Assembly (NCBI GenBank): GCA_030765065.1
Contig: CM060990.1
Span: 216,915,290-216,979,289, forward strand
DNA length: 64,000 bases
Direction: 5' to 3'
Source of the DNA: Deroplatys truncata
Lineage: Eukaryota; Arthropoda; Insecta; Mantodea; Mantidae
The translations under genes were made by a program, and so were the position numbers. The notes under the pieces are model-generated. The model had not been told where the DNA came from. It saw only the letters and a program-made list of their open reading frames with translations, and made no database searches. Position 1 is the stretch's first letter, and each line of letters begins with the position of its first letter. Positions 22,255 through 33,620 of this stretch are shown piece after piece.

Positions 22255-23275
22255 ATAATTAGTATTGTAAACCTCTTACTATTCCTATTTGATCCCTTTT
22301 TTGCTGTCCTCTTTCTCTAACATAATTTGCTTCCTGTCCATCATCATTACCATTAGCCACTCTTCCTGCTCCTATCTGCTCTCCATCTTGTACCACAGGA
22401 GTCTCATAATCATATTCCTGGAGATATTTGGCTATCTTATGCAGAACCACACAACATGTAATAATCAAAGGTACTCTTCCTGTAGCTAAAATAATGTTTT
22501 ATTGAATGTTGGAAAGTGCTATTTTAGCTAACCACACAATATATAACCAAAGGTACTCTGCCTGTAGCTAAAATAATATTTTATTGAATACTGTAAAGTG
22601 CTATTTTAGCTGACCAAAACATCTTTCTATTGCAACATGTTTGTTGGCGACATGTGTGTTTATACACCATTAGTTGTGCAACAGCAGGATTTTGGTACAT
22701 TGTCATGAGCCATGGAACAATTCATCCCACCCACATCCGCAATAAGTAATGCTTTGACAGCATTATTGTGTATGTTTCTCTAGACATCAAAATTTTGCCC
22801 TATCCTGGAATTGTGAACAGAACTAGGCCAATCTGCATCAACATTTGTAAATCTTTCAAGTGCATTCACATAGTTCGAGCATTAAACCTGTTAATACCTT
22901 TCTTGTCAATGTATTCATCCCCATGAAATTTTTATTTCTTGTGAAATATATAGGTACAACAAAGTCCTGGGAATGTACATATCTGTTACCATTCCATTTT
23001 AGCTGTTTGAAGTGCATCAGTAGTTGTCAGAAATTTGATCCAATCTAATGCACATTTCTTTACAGCAATTACAGCTGACATAACTTCCCAGATTGTTTTG
23101 GATACTGTGCTCTGGGAAATTCCTATATCTTCTGCGATGCTACACTGAAACCCTGGGTCTCTTGTCTTACACGGCACAGATTTCCATCATTGCCCCCGAT
23201 GCACTTCAGCCTTGGGCTTATTGTGCTACCTGTATCGTTTTAAAGCCAATTCATAATGCCTGTACCCTTTACTAA
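22255..23275 (-). pseudogene. PIF/Harbinger transposase remnant
   Basis: Minus strand, from 23177: FQCSIAEDIGISQSTVSKTI, the conserved N-terminal helix-turn-helix of HARBI1-like transposases. Near 22630: AIERCFGQLK, the region following the last catalytic residue. 22468-22259: ITCCVVLHKIAKYL then the C-terminal RDQIGIVRGLQY ending in a stop. Middle catalytic parts are eroded (a TTTG... frame at 22680-22980 with stops). An 82-base tandem duplication at 22470-22615 falls inside the coding sequence and disrupts it. Termini not identified. Confidence 0.8.
22470..22613. repeat. Tandem duplication, period about 82 bases
   Basis: ggtactcttcctgtagctaa (22470) recurs as ggtactctgcctgtagctaa (22552), each followed by aaataat...ttttattgaat and aaagtgctattttagct. 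The duplication lies within the Harbinger transposase. Confidence 0.9.
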
Positions 23276-24720
23276 GGATACAGTCTCATAACTGATTTTA
23301 TTTCAAATTCTTCTAGTTCTAAAAACATTTTCATAAAAGCAATACATCTCCTGTGAGTCAAAGCCTCACAGGAGCATATAATGTGCTGGGCTGTATCAGT
23401 TTCTTTCCTGCACAGTCTGCAATCTAAGTTACCCTGAAACACTCCCATCGTGTTAAGATGCTTCCTCACAGGAGCAGAAATGCAATAATTGTTCTCAGCT
23501 GAAGTCTGTTACATTAAGTAAGCTTTCAGCTCTTTTCTTACATGGTTTCTAATAAATGGTTTATAATGTTTATTTCCTGGAGGTTTAAGCCAGCTTTTAT
23601 GATGTTCTACTTTGGACCAGTTCTTAATGGCCTCTCTTATTAAATATCTAGATGTTCCTAGAGTGAACTGTGGCCCAAAAAATTGTGAAGCTGCTCCTTC
23701 TCTTGCAGCTTCATCAGATTTTTCATTTCCCTCTATGTAACTATGACCTGGCACCTGGGTGAAGTGAACTTCATTCTGTTCTGCCAAGCTTGTGAGCATG
23801 TTTAGGCAGTTTAAAACCAGTCCTGACATCACCTTAAGACTACTTAGAGCCTTAAGTGCAGCCTGGCTATCTGAGAAGGTAAGGATCTGTTTACCAGTGT
23901 AAACTCTCTTTATGCATTGAATGATAACAAATTTCTGTTTCAAAAACAGTAGAATATTCACCCAAAAAAGCTTTTTGCACCTTGGTCTTATGCCAAATAT
24001 TCTGGATCCTGCTCCTGAGCCATCTGTAAACCAAATCAAAGTTTTCTCAGGAGTTTCCAGAGTTTTATTCGTCCAACATTCAGGATCAATAATGATCCTG
24101 AAGTTCTTTATAAAATGTTTAATTGGAATTATATAGTCCGATGCCATTTCTAAAGATGCATCTCCTATGTATTTCCTTATTCTTAGCAAACCTGAGTATT
24201 TCAGGAATTCTCAGTTGCTTAGTGTGTTGTAGGCTATAGACTGCCTTTCCTGCCTCCTTCATTACAACTAAATACAATGGAGTCAGGTTCAAGAGTGTCT
24301 CCATTGCTGCAGTAGTTGTTGTTTTCATAACTCCTGTAACAGCCATACTTGCTGTTCTTTGAATTTTATGTAGTTGATTTTTAGAGCCAGTTTGAAGGAC
24401 CTTAGGCCACCAAATCATTGTTCCATAGATTATTGATGGTATGGTTATCCTGGTATATATCCAACGGATCATAGCAGGTCTTAGTTTGGGTCTCTTACAT
24501 GCCACAGAAATATTCTCATCTTTGCTTCTCTGCTTAAAGCTCCACCTCATGTTTCTGTTTCAGGAAGAAAGTGCTGTGCTAGCCATTGCACATTTTCTTG
24601 TTTAAATGTATAAAGTTCAATATAATTTACTTCAGCAGAATCCCTCCAGGTTTTATAAAGCTTTCTTCTGCACTCAGAAAATACCACAACTGTTACTAAA
24701 TCTGCCATAATTTATAGCTT
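23265..24720 (-). mobile_element. Jockey-like LINE, 3' half (RNase H and C-terminus)
   Basis: Minus strand. 24550-24119 encodes the segment after reverse transcriptase (KLRPAMIRWIYTRITIPSII, MIWWPKVLQTGSKNQL, then IQRTASMAVTGVMKTTTTAA). 24189-23509 is one open 226-codon frame with RNase H: WFTDGSGAGS (first Asp), LTFSDSQAALKAL (Asp of the core), HFTQVPGHSYIEGNEKSDEAA (last Asp). 23469-23272 gives the terminal Cys/His knuckle (CRLCRKETDTAQHIICSCE). The RT itself is absent, so it is 5'-truncated near 24720. The 226-codon open frame suggests modest age. Confidence 0.88.
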
Positions 24721-24984
24721 GAACCTACATCTCACATGTTAAGTTTACTGAGGTGGCTTAACAACGCGGCAGATGCATCTCATCAAAGTAGGATGTAACT
24801 CTGCCTTATTCATTCCAAAATGTTATGTCTAGCGTGAGTTTTATTTAAGTATTTATTTCAGTGCTAAGTACATACATTACATGGGAGCCTACCTTCTTTG
24901 GCCCTAGCCATTCTCAGTTAGACCTTCCTTTTTCTTTTAACATAGATTCTTATCTCTAAAGGATTAATACATTGACTTAAATTA

Positions 24985-26311
24985 CAAGATGTACTTAAAA
25001 ACTGAGGTCTGGTGAACAATATTTAACGGATGGTAGGCCTGAATGACCTTTCACGCCTACAGCGCTGTCATCCGACTCCTGAGGAACCTACCACAGTGTT
25101 GGTGTGATGCAGTAGGCATTTGCCAGTCGGTGAAAGCAGATTACAATAGCCGTGACAATCGTAGATCCTGCCAGCTGTGAAGTGCACAGTGTGATTAGAT
25201 TTTTGCTGGCAAAAGGATTGTCAGCTGCGGACATCCATTGTGAGTTATACCTCGTGAATGTACCGGACATAATGAGTGACAAACAAGTTCGACACTGGTG
25301 TCCAGAATTTCAAAATAGCCGCACAAATGTGCACAATGAACAGCGGAGTGGTAGGCCCAGTATTCGGACTGACGACATCGAGCAAGTGAACCAAAAACTT
25401 TGAAGTGATGGCGTTTGAAGATTAGTGGTCTGGCTGATGAATTCTCAAATGTTGCTCGAACCTCATTTTACAGCATTGTCACTGAACAGCTTAGATATCA
25501 GAAACTTTGTGTGAGGTGGATGCCAAAACTGCTCACCGGTCAGCACAAAGAGGAACGAATGCTTAGTGCATGGCAGTTTTTGGAGCGCTGAAGACAAGAT
25601 AGAGATGGTTTGTTTTCCCACATTGTTACAGGCAACAAGACATGGATAGCGTACACCAACGCAGAATCGAAACAACAGTCAATGCAGTGGTGCCGTTCTG
25701 GTTCACCCAAACCAAAAAGTGTAAGCAATTGCCATAGATGAATTGCAAAATGATAGCTACCATGTTTTGAGACGTAAAGGGGGTCCTTTTGATTGATTTC
25801 ATGGACCGTGGGTTAACAATTACAGCTAATGTGTAGTGTGCAACGCTTACCAAACTCAGACGTGCGATCCAAAATCGATGCTGCGGGAAACTGTCGTCTG
25901 GCATCATCCTCGTACATGACAATGCACACCTGCACAATGCTGTCAAAACCAAACAGAAGATTCAAGAGTTTTGTTGGACCTCTTCGAGCATCCTCCATAC
26001 AGTCCTGACTGGCACTAAGTGACTATTTCCTCTTCTTGCATTTGAAACGGTGGCTGGGCGGACAACGATTTCAAACCGACAATGAATTCAAGATGAACAT
26101 TACCAACTGGTTCAAGTCCCAGGCGGCAGACTTCTATGCTGAGGGGTTAAAGAAGCTGGTGCAGTGTTACAGCAAATGTATAGATGTGAACAGCGATTAT
26201 GTGGAAAAGTAAAGTATTTATGTAGGCACATATTACTGTCAATAAAAACCTTGTCTCATGAGCGATGTTGTTATTATGACCAAAAGGACTTTAGTTTTGG
26301 AATACGCCTCG
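24985..26311 (+). mobile_element. Mariner-family transposon with decayed ends
   Basis: Left end caagatgtacttaaaaactg (24985) and right end, in complement, cgaggcgtattccaaaacta (26311) are diverged inverted repeats, each bordered by TA (24983-24984; 26312-26313). Plus-strand transposase: 25152-25403 encodes SVIRFLLAKGLSAADIHCEL, the N-terminal helix-turn-helix, and NEQRSGRPSIRTDD, the linker typical of SETMAR-like mariners. Later fragments include DELQNDSYHVLRRKG and HDNAHLHNAV (second catalytic region) around 25730-25950. Many stops and frameshifts. Dead. Confidence 0.88.
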
Positions 26312-26312
26312 T

Positions 26313-28090
26313 ATATTATCCATTCTTTTTCTATTTGTCTCTACCATTTCATTTTCACTCTGCATAGGAATTCCCTTAAATCTCTTAACTGGCTTTTATC
26401 TTTAAAAATCTTATTTAATCCTATTACTTTATTTATCTTTAACCATTTCTTTTTTATCAGCTTAATTCTCCATTCATTAGTTCCCATGCATTCAAACAAT
26501 ATGTGGGATTCATTTTCTTTTCCCCCACAAATTGGGCAAAGCCCCTGAGTAACTTCCCCCCCTCAAGCTTTTTAACTTCCAAATCCCCAATCTAAACCAG
26601 ACAATCCCTGATTGCTCATTTCTATTACAGATTCCATTTCCTTTTCTATGCCTTCTTTAACTCTGTTACAGAATTGTAAGAACTTCTTTTCTCTCATTTG
26701 AGCAATTAAAATCTCTGTCCATATCCTCCAATTTTGTTCAAACTCCTAATAGCTCCTATCTAGATTGCCAATTCTAGACCAAACATCACCTAACCCATTC
26801 TTTATCAATTTCTCCTTTATTTTACCTAATCAAGTATTGCATTCCAAATTATCCTTTTGAAACCTAAGGCATACTTTCAAAATATCTTTCTGGTTGTAAT
26901 TGAATTCGGAATAAGTTCTTCAAAATCCTTTCCATTATTTGTCCTCTTGTAGTAACACTTCCCACCTCAGCGAAAACTCCTGAATTTACAATACACTGTG
27001 GGACACCCAAGATAATCTTGCAAAATATTTGTTGCATTAGGTCCAATCTTCCCCATCCTTCGATACCTCAAACTTCTATTCCATATATCCATCTAGATTC
27101 AACCATGGTGTGATAAATCTTTCAAATCACTCTACCCTTGTAGGCACTATGTACAAGCATTTCCTCACTGAGCTTCCTGTACTAGATAGCTTGACTCCTA
27201 AATAAGTTAATTCCCTTACAATTTGAATTTCCTTACCTTCAATGTACCACTTTTCATTTTTACTCAATTTCAGCCCTTTTTATTTTGGTTTTGTTCTGGT
27301 TCATTCTCAAACACCATTTCCTGCAGAAGCGTTCACTCTCATTTATAGCTAATTTTAAACCAATTACCGATACTGATCTCATCATCAAATCATCAGCAAA
27401 CAATAAACCAGGAATTTCTGTTCTTCATTACTGGCATATGATTATTAGCTAATTTAACTTGATTAAAAATATCATCAATAAATAATTAATAATAGAACTG
27501 GGCTTAATTTACAACCTTGTCTTAAGCCTCTTTCTTGCAAGACTTTCTTCATAATTTCACTAAATCCACATTTAACACAGAAGGTGTTATTGCAATATAA
27601 TTCTTTCAATAATTGTACCATTCTGTTACTTAAATCTTTGATCTGTAATTTGTACCAAAGTGCTTCCCTTATCGCCCTATTGAATGCTTTTTCCAAATCA
27701 ATGAAAATTGCATACAATTTGCCCCTTTTCCTTGCTAAATGTTTACCCATTAATGTGTTGTCAATCATTCTTTAGCCTCTTCTGAAGCCAGCTTAGAATG
27801 GAGATAGTCTGTTATTACCCTGCACTCACTTGTATTCTTTCTGCCAATATACCGGTAAAAATTTTGCCCATATTAGATAATAAAGCTATTCTCCTATAAT
27901 TACTTGGAATCATGTCATTACCTTTCCCTTTATTGATAGGAAATATTTCTCTATGCCAATTCTTAGGCACTCTTTTTTTTTCTTTTATTAAGTTCATCAA
28001 CCTAGTTAAACATGGCAATCTTTACTGTCCTGACACCAAATTTTCAGAAATTCTGTGGGCAATCCATCGATTCATATGTGAGTTTTATTC
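26313..28090 (-). mobile_element. Non-LTR retrotransposon (reverse transcriptase part)
   Basis: Minus strand. 28018-27815 encodes KEKKRVPKNWHREIF and NDMIPSNYRRIALLSNMGKI (RT fingers). 27768-27475 encodes YAIFIDLEKAFNRAIREALW (first catalytic Asp, FDxxKAF type) and QERGLRQGCKLSPVL. Around 27415-27360 is PGLLFADDLMMR, the catalytic FADD. Then thumb and C-terminal sequence, ending with the knuckle-like LCPICGGKENESHILFECMG near 26540 and lysine-rich terminal residues to 26341. Stops between blocks. Endonuclease missing; 5'-truncated near 28090. Clade not assigned with confidence. Confidence 0.82.
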
Positions 28091-28519
28091 ATACCACCCA
28101 ATGTCTCTCCAAGAAAAGTAGGTAGAAGCCAAAAATGGAGTAGAGGTGAATGCACTGCATATTACAGCTTTTGTAGTTTGCTTTATTGGAAGTGTGCATA
28201 GTGGTTGCACAAGAATGCACCAATCCGAGAGCAATAATTTTGTGCAACAAAAGAAGGGCCTCTTTTTCAGCATATAATCTTTATACAATAAAGCACCAGT
28301 TTATTTTAATTTGTGCAAAGCTTATAGTTTCAGTGGAGAAGCTATACATGTAGATTTTGATGTCTGAAGCTGTAGTTCTAAGAATAAGGTGAAACATTTG
28401 TTGTTCAAAGCTTTTGGTGAGATGTAATTATTAATGGTAATATTCTCCTTTTTATAATGAAGTGCTAAAATTTGGCTGTTATTACCGAGTTATTAGGTTA
28501 TGCTCTGTTTCTCATTTAG
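28091..28519. other. Intron 1 sequence before exon B
   Basis: AT-rich, no element recognised; leads into the exon B acceptor. Confidence 0.5.
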
Positions 28520-28705
28520 GATCAAAAGCAGTACAATAGAGCAGTTTTCCCCTCTGATATTGGGAAATAGCCCCATGATCAAGAAACAGAAAAAAGGTAC
28601 CACTTCAGTACAGCGCAGAAGTGTTTCAAATACAGAAAAATTTGGAGGTTTGACCTTTGGTGCTGTCAACAGAAGAAACGGGATGAATGACAGTATTACA
28701 AATAG
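28520..28705 (+). CDS. Host gene exon B (unidentified protein)
   Basis: This 186-base exon has a pyrimidine-rich acceptor (tctgtttctcatttag, ending 28519) and a donor (AATAG|GTATAT, from 28706). It is open in one frame with one leading and two trailing bases. Its leading G completes the AG left by exon A, and its trailing AG is completed by the G that opens exon C, giving Arg at both junctions. The encoded segment contains STIEQFSPLILGNSP, a lysine cluster (KKQKKG, possibly a nuclear localisation signal) and EKFGGLTFGAVNRR. Surrounding intron sequence is transposon-rich but the exon resembles no transposon protein. About 25.5 kb of intron separates it from exon A, so intervening exons of compatible phase cannot be excluded. 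Family and function unknown. Confidence 0.72.
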
Positions 28706-28839
28706 GTATATAATTAAACTTAAAGCTTTAAGTACTTGATTCATTACTAGTTACACTAAAGATGTGAGTGGTATGTCAACTCCTCTGCCTGAAACACATT
28801 TTGCCTTGTGCATAAGTGCATAAAATAACCTCTGAGGAC

Positions 28840-28915
28840 TTCCTTCCTTCCTTCCTTCCTTCCTTCCTTCCTTCCTTCCTTCCTTCCTTCCTTCCTTCCT
28901 TCCTTCCTTCCTTCC
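28840..28915. repeat. (TTCC)n microsatellite
   Basis: About 19 uninterrupted TTCC units in intron 2, 135 bases downstream of exon B; strand-asymmetric polypyrimidine on the transcribed (+) sense. Confidence 0.95.
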
Positions 28916-29353
28916 AGTATGTGTAATTCTATAATTCCAAATGCAGGACTAGGAGTAATGAAGTAATTTGTATTTAGATATTTCAGGGTTAAACAGTGCT
29001 GACTGCTTTATATGAATACAGAGTAAAAGGCCAAAATCTTAACTAAACAAAGTATTATATGAAGAATGAAATATCCTTCAGCATTACCAAGTTAAAACAG
29101 TAGTGACTTCTTTAAACAAACATTAATTAAATTAATAAAAGGCAATGGTTTTCCTAAATAAAGCTAGCAAAAATGAAATATTATTGGAGATTACAGATCC
29201 AAAATAAGACCAATGGTTATCTCTGGTGAAAACTCGTGGTGTCCCGTAAATGAAAAGAGAAAGAGAGGAAAAAGAAAGAAAAAAAAATTCTTTATGGGGT
29301 AAAAATGAAACTAGTGCTCTCCTTGAAATAAATGAAAATACCGGTTTTCCCAA

Positions 29354-29355
<2 letters not shown>

Positions 29356-29438
<83 letters not shown>

Positions 29439-29451
29439 TAATAATAATAAT
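29356..29451. repeat. (AAT)n microsatellite
   Basis: About 32 AAT units with one interruption near 29437. An apparent reading frame of poly-isoleucine across it is an artefact. Confidence 0.95.
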
Positions 29452-29754
29452 ATCATCCAGTCTATCACTATATTGATTTTGGAAATGTCATTACAAATTT
29501 ATGTACATGAAGAATATTAAATATTAGAAGTAAAATATTTATGTCCCTTACAGATTTGGAATGCAATTAATATACTCCTTTTAATAAATGCATGTATACA
29601 GTTTTCCCTGAACAAAGAGCACAATAGTTGATATGTATTAAATTCCTCAAATTTCTTTGAATGCATTAACAAGCACTCCAAAACATGAATAAATCAAATG
29701 CTAATGTGTGAATTTTTGTGTATTATTATCCATTTCTGTTTTATGTTTGCTTAA

Positions 29755-32234
29755 CCCTCCGTCAGGCGCGCGCTTTGGTAGAACTCCGTTAGTCGCACGG
29801 GGCCTAGTAGATCCGCGCTATATTTTTGTTGTTATTGTTTGTATTTTTGTTTTCTTTCGTTTATTTTCTTTTTTTTTCCTGTTTTTACCTTTATTTAGAT
29901 TAAGCGTACAAGGCTTTCATTAATAGGTATTATCTTACAACATAAAAATACAAGCTAAAATATGAGTACATAGACGTTATAAATTGTATTGCAGTAAGTA
30001 TAAAGAAATACATTGCCATTTTCAGGTATACGTACAACTTGTAATTTCAAATGTTCAGTTACTCAGAATCATCTACTATTTCACCCGTGTTTTCCCCGAC
30101 TAAGCAACTATCGCAAATAATTTTAGCATGTTTGCTCAAACACAGGGGGGTGTTGCATTTCCCACATGCATATTTAGTTTTGCAGTTCATTTTGTCTTTG
30201 TTGCTGGGTTCACATCGTTTCCTTTTCAATGTGCATAGTGGTGTATTTGACAATTCATCTACGCCGGATTCTTCAGGTTTATATTTTGTCAAAAGTCCTT
30301 TCAAATCATCGGATAGATTTGATGCTGTTGCTCTCCTTTGTAGCTGTTGCAACAGTAAAGCTAAAGATAGTGATTTCAAATACTCCTGCCTTGTGGAATA
30401 TTTATTTTGGTTTCCAAGGAAGATAACCCTAGAATTAATACCTGCAATGTTCAAGATATGGTCAAAAATTACCATGGGCCACCTTCTCGTTGATCTGGCT
30501 ACATTGTATGTAGCACACAATTTATCTACTGCATCAACTCCACATTTAGTGTCGTCGTAATGCAGGATTATTTCAGGCTTTTTCTCAGCACCTTCTGATA
30601 ACTGTGTGGATGAAACATGTAAACTTGAGAGCAAAACTACTGTTTTACCCTTTTTTGGAACATATGAAACAAGTGTTTCATTTTTTGTGAAGCCAAATAT
30701 GCTTTCTTACTGTCTGCATCTTTTGTAGAAGTGAAATTAGTGGGTAACTCTTTTTTTGTTCTTTCGCACTGTACCAACGAAAGAAAGTTGTCTTTTGCGC
30801 AATTCATTCACCAGCGATACACTGGTAAACCAATTATCTGCAGTAACGTTTCGTCCAGTGCCAGAGATTGGTTCAGTTAGTCTCAGCACTACAGCCTCTG
30901 CCGAGTTAGTTTGCAAATATGGTCCATCCGGCTGCTGTCCACAATAAATCTCCATGTTAGTTGTATAAAACAGTTTTGCATCACTCAAACAGAATATCTT
31001 TATGCCATACTTGTTTGGCTTGGATGATATATATTGTCTAAAAGCACATCAACCACAAAATGCCGGCAACTGTTCGTCGACAGTGACATTTTTGTCCAAG
31101 AGAATAATGGTTCTGACAGTTGTTCAGAAACAATGTAAACATTTGTCTAACAACAGCCAATTTATCCAATCTTCGTCGCTCCAGTCTTGAGCTTTTGTCA
31201 TCAAAGCGAATACAGCGTATTAGAAAACTAAATCGTTTTTCGGACATAGATATTCGGAATAGAGGAATTCCAAGATCGGTTCTCCAAAACTCGTGAATAT
31301 TCTGGCATCCATCACGAAAAATTCCTGCCAGCTATAATAAGCCTAGGAAAGCTTTTATTTCTATTACATCTGTAGGTCTGCTGTCTCTTTCACAATCAAA
31401 TTTGTGCTGCACACTGCTACTGTAAGTATTTGAGCTTTCAACAATCAAATAAACTAGGTATATCTTCTGTAACAAAAAGGTTCCAACAATCAATTTCCGT
31501 TTTCGCATTTTTGGCAGCTCCTACCCTACCACACCAGGAAGTTTGGTCAATATATTGTGAGCCCTTGTCTGTGTTATTTTCAAAGGTGTTTTTTTTTTAT
31601 TTTGTTCCATCTCTTCCTGTGAATAAAAACAGAATGTATTGTCAATAATAATAAGAAGAAGAAGAAAAAGAAGAATTACTATGATAAGCATATGATGTTA
31701 CCTATAAAATACATGTTATCACACAAGCTGCTTTCGTCTTCCTCTTCATCTTCATGGTCAGTTTCTGAATCTAAATATCTCGTTTCAAGTTTATCTTCTG
31801 AATCAGAGTCATCTTATTCATATAAGTTGTCATCCACGGGCAAGGCATCATCATCGCAAAGTAGGCGATGTACTTCTTCCAAATCATTCGGATTTTGTAG
31901 ATCGTACCTTTTACTCGTATTCATGACGAAGCAGTAACAGCTCCTTGCAATAGTAAAGCAATATTGCACAAAAGCTAATGAGAAACAAATCCATCAACAA
32001 TATGTAACGAGAGCAGGCGCGCGGGGCCTGGTTCACCTGTGCGACACGTAACTGCTGATTATTCATTCCTCCAGCCAAACAAATAAACAAATAAGGTTAT
32101 TGCTGCAGCAAATAATCGCATAAGGTGTAATGTTAGATGTCCTAGTCAGGCAATTGCATAGGTGCGTTCGTTCGAAAATTATAACATTTATATAATGTCA
32201 GGGGTCTCTCAGCCCCCTAGCGACTGACGGAGGG
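29755..32234 (-). mobile_element. piggyBac transposon, complete ends with TTAA duplication
   Basis: Perfect inverted ends CCCTCCGTCAG (29755-29765) and CTGACGGAGGG (32224-32234) are flanked on both sides by TTAA (29751-29754 and 32235-32238), the signature of piggyBac insertion. Subterminal GC-rich blocks are shared (ggcgcgcg and ggggcct on both sides; gtcgcac in inverted orientation), likely transposase-binding sites. At 2,480 bases the element is of normal autonomous length. It stands out from flanks by GC-rich termini. Inserted in intron 2. Confidence 0.96.
30059..31924 (-). pseudogene. piggyBac transposase, nearly intact, with an intron-like gap
   Basis: Start ATG at 31924 (MNTSKRYDLQNPNDLEEVHR), acidic N-terminus with one in-frame stop near 31815, then a gap with GT (GTAACATC, near 31700) and AG (TTCACAG, near 31620) ends that restores the frame to EEMEQ. 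Middle: FSFLIRCIRFDDKSSRLERR (first catalytic Asp region, 31247-31038), RNVTADNWFTSVSLVNELRK (second catalytic Asp, near 30840) and DAVDKLCATYNVARSTRRWP (third Asp region, near 30530). C-terminal Cys-rich domain: CGKCNTPLCLSKHAKIICDSC, which targets the element ends in this family. Damage: a stop, and frameshifts near 31030 and 30640-30740. Recent loss of function is likely. Confidence 0.88.
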
Positions 32235-32238
32235 TTAA

Positions 32239-33130
32239 CTGTAACTGTGTGTTAACCAGTTAAGTTTTTATACAGGTTGTGGTATACATATTCAGTGCAT
32301 GGAATAATCTGTCTTAGTGAGGTGGTATCAATACCATCACTGACAGTTAAGGAAACATAAATATGGCAGCATTTGAGAATAACTGAAACAATGCAGTAGT
32401 AAATAGATTTGAACCTAATTGCAATAGGATGCTCAAAATGTCAGCGACATTGAAGAAATAAAATTAAAGTCATCCAAACATTACATGATTGTTCCTGATT
32501 TTATGGGCAGCTTAATAGACACATTCTATTAACTCCTCCAAAGTGTGCACCTGATAATACACTTCTTCCAAACACAGGCTTTATACAACTTCTGTTTGAG
32601 CCTAATATCTCCTGAACTTGAGGTGATTCATGCTTTTGCCTTACTCCCTCCTAACAGGTGTGAAGTATGCAACAAACCAGGTTTATGGCAGTCCAAAATG
32701 TTGCCAAATTTCTCGTAAAAATTGAGGAACATTTTTTCAAAAGTCGATAAATGCTCAAATTTTGAAAATTCAGATTTTTGTAGTTATGCATCAAGTTGCC
32801 ATGCATGACCTGTTGAATTGATTTTGTCAAAATCTGATATTTGCCATGATTATAGAGTGTTGAAAATGTGAGTTTTTGCAAAACTCAATATTTACTTTCA
32901 GCCAGTTAGAGCAATGGTTGAAAAATGCAGAATTTGTTTTACTTCTGTGAGAGAATAATATTGTAGGGAAGTGAATTATTGGCAAGCACTTCCCAAGAGG
33001 CAATAATACAAAGTAATGGTTCAAATAGCAATAACTTCTGATTATTGCCCATATTGTGCCAGCAGATTGCAGTAAGAGTAGTTTTTATACTATAACATGG
33101 AGGTTCATACAAGTGATTTAGAAAATGACA
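32239..33130. other. Unassigned intron 2 sequence
   Basis: Directly after the piggyBac TTAA. AT-rich; a block at 32640-33060 has mutually similar short phrases (ttgaaaa, ttttgcaaaa) but no gene or element I can name. Confidence 0.5.
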
Positions 33131-33620
33131 TACATGTAACCGAGTGCCCAGATGGTATGAAGGAATTGGACAAGATTGGAAAGGTAGAATCAGACGACTG
33201 AAAAATTTAGAGCCATAGCCAGGATTTGTATCATGGATCTTCCGGTTTTCATCCTACACACGACTTTTGTGGAAGAACAACTAATTACCATTGATTGACC
33301 TAATAGTTGGTCAAACTATAAAGCCTGGCACTTAAAGTACTTACGATATTGTAAGTCACCATTGGGCTGTCATCTCAAAATAATTTTGAGATCTCCTTGT
33401 GGTTCACCAAGAAAAATAACCTTAGTTGGGGAATTCAATGTTGTACCGGCATATTGCCATGGTATCTTAGTTGCTTAGAGCAACTGGTTGGAAACTGGAA
33501 GATCCGTGATTCAAATCCTGGCTATGGCATTGAATTTTTCAGTTGTCTGATTCTACCTTTCCAACCTTGTCCTACACATGTCTTGCGTGGAAGAACAATT
33601 AATTACCAGAGCCTAAGGGT
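33130..33620. mobile_element. SINE family B, two copies in inverted orientation
   Basis: Plus-strand copy: tRNA-like head with A-box region gccatggtatcttagttgct (about 33456) and B box gattcaaatcctgg (about 33508), body ctatggcattgaatttttca and tgattctacctttcc. The minus-strand copy at about 33160-33290 contains the complement of the same B box and body (gaaaggtagaatcagacgac, agccataggcc-like block). The two face each other head to head around gatctccttgtggttcacc. Same family as the copies at 40390-40930. Confidence 0.75.

Noticed and set aside
29250-29441. Reading frame with a long poly-isoleucine tail
   Set aside because: It is translation of the (AAT)n microsatellite, not a protein.
30051-30560. 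Plus-strand 169-codon frame
   Set aside because: It is the antisense shadow of the piggyBac transposase C-terminus.
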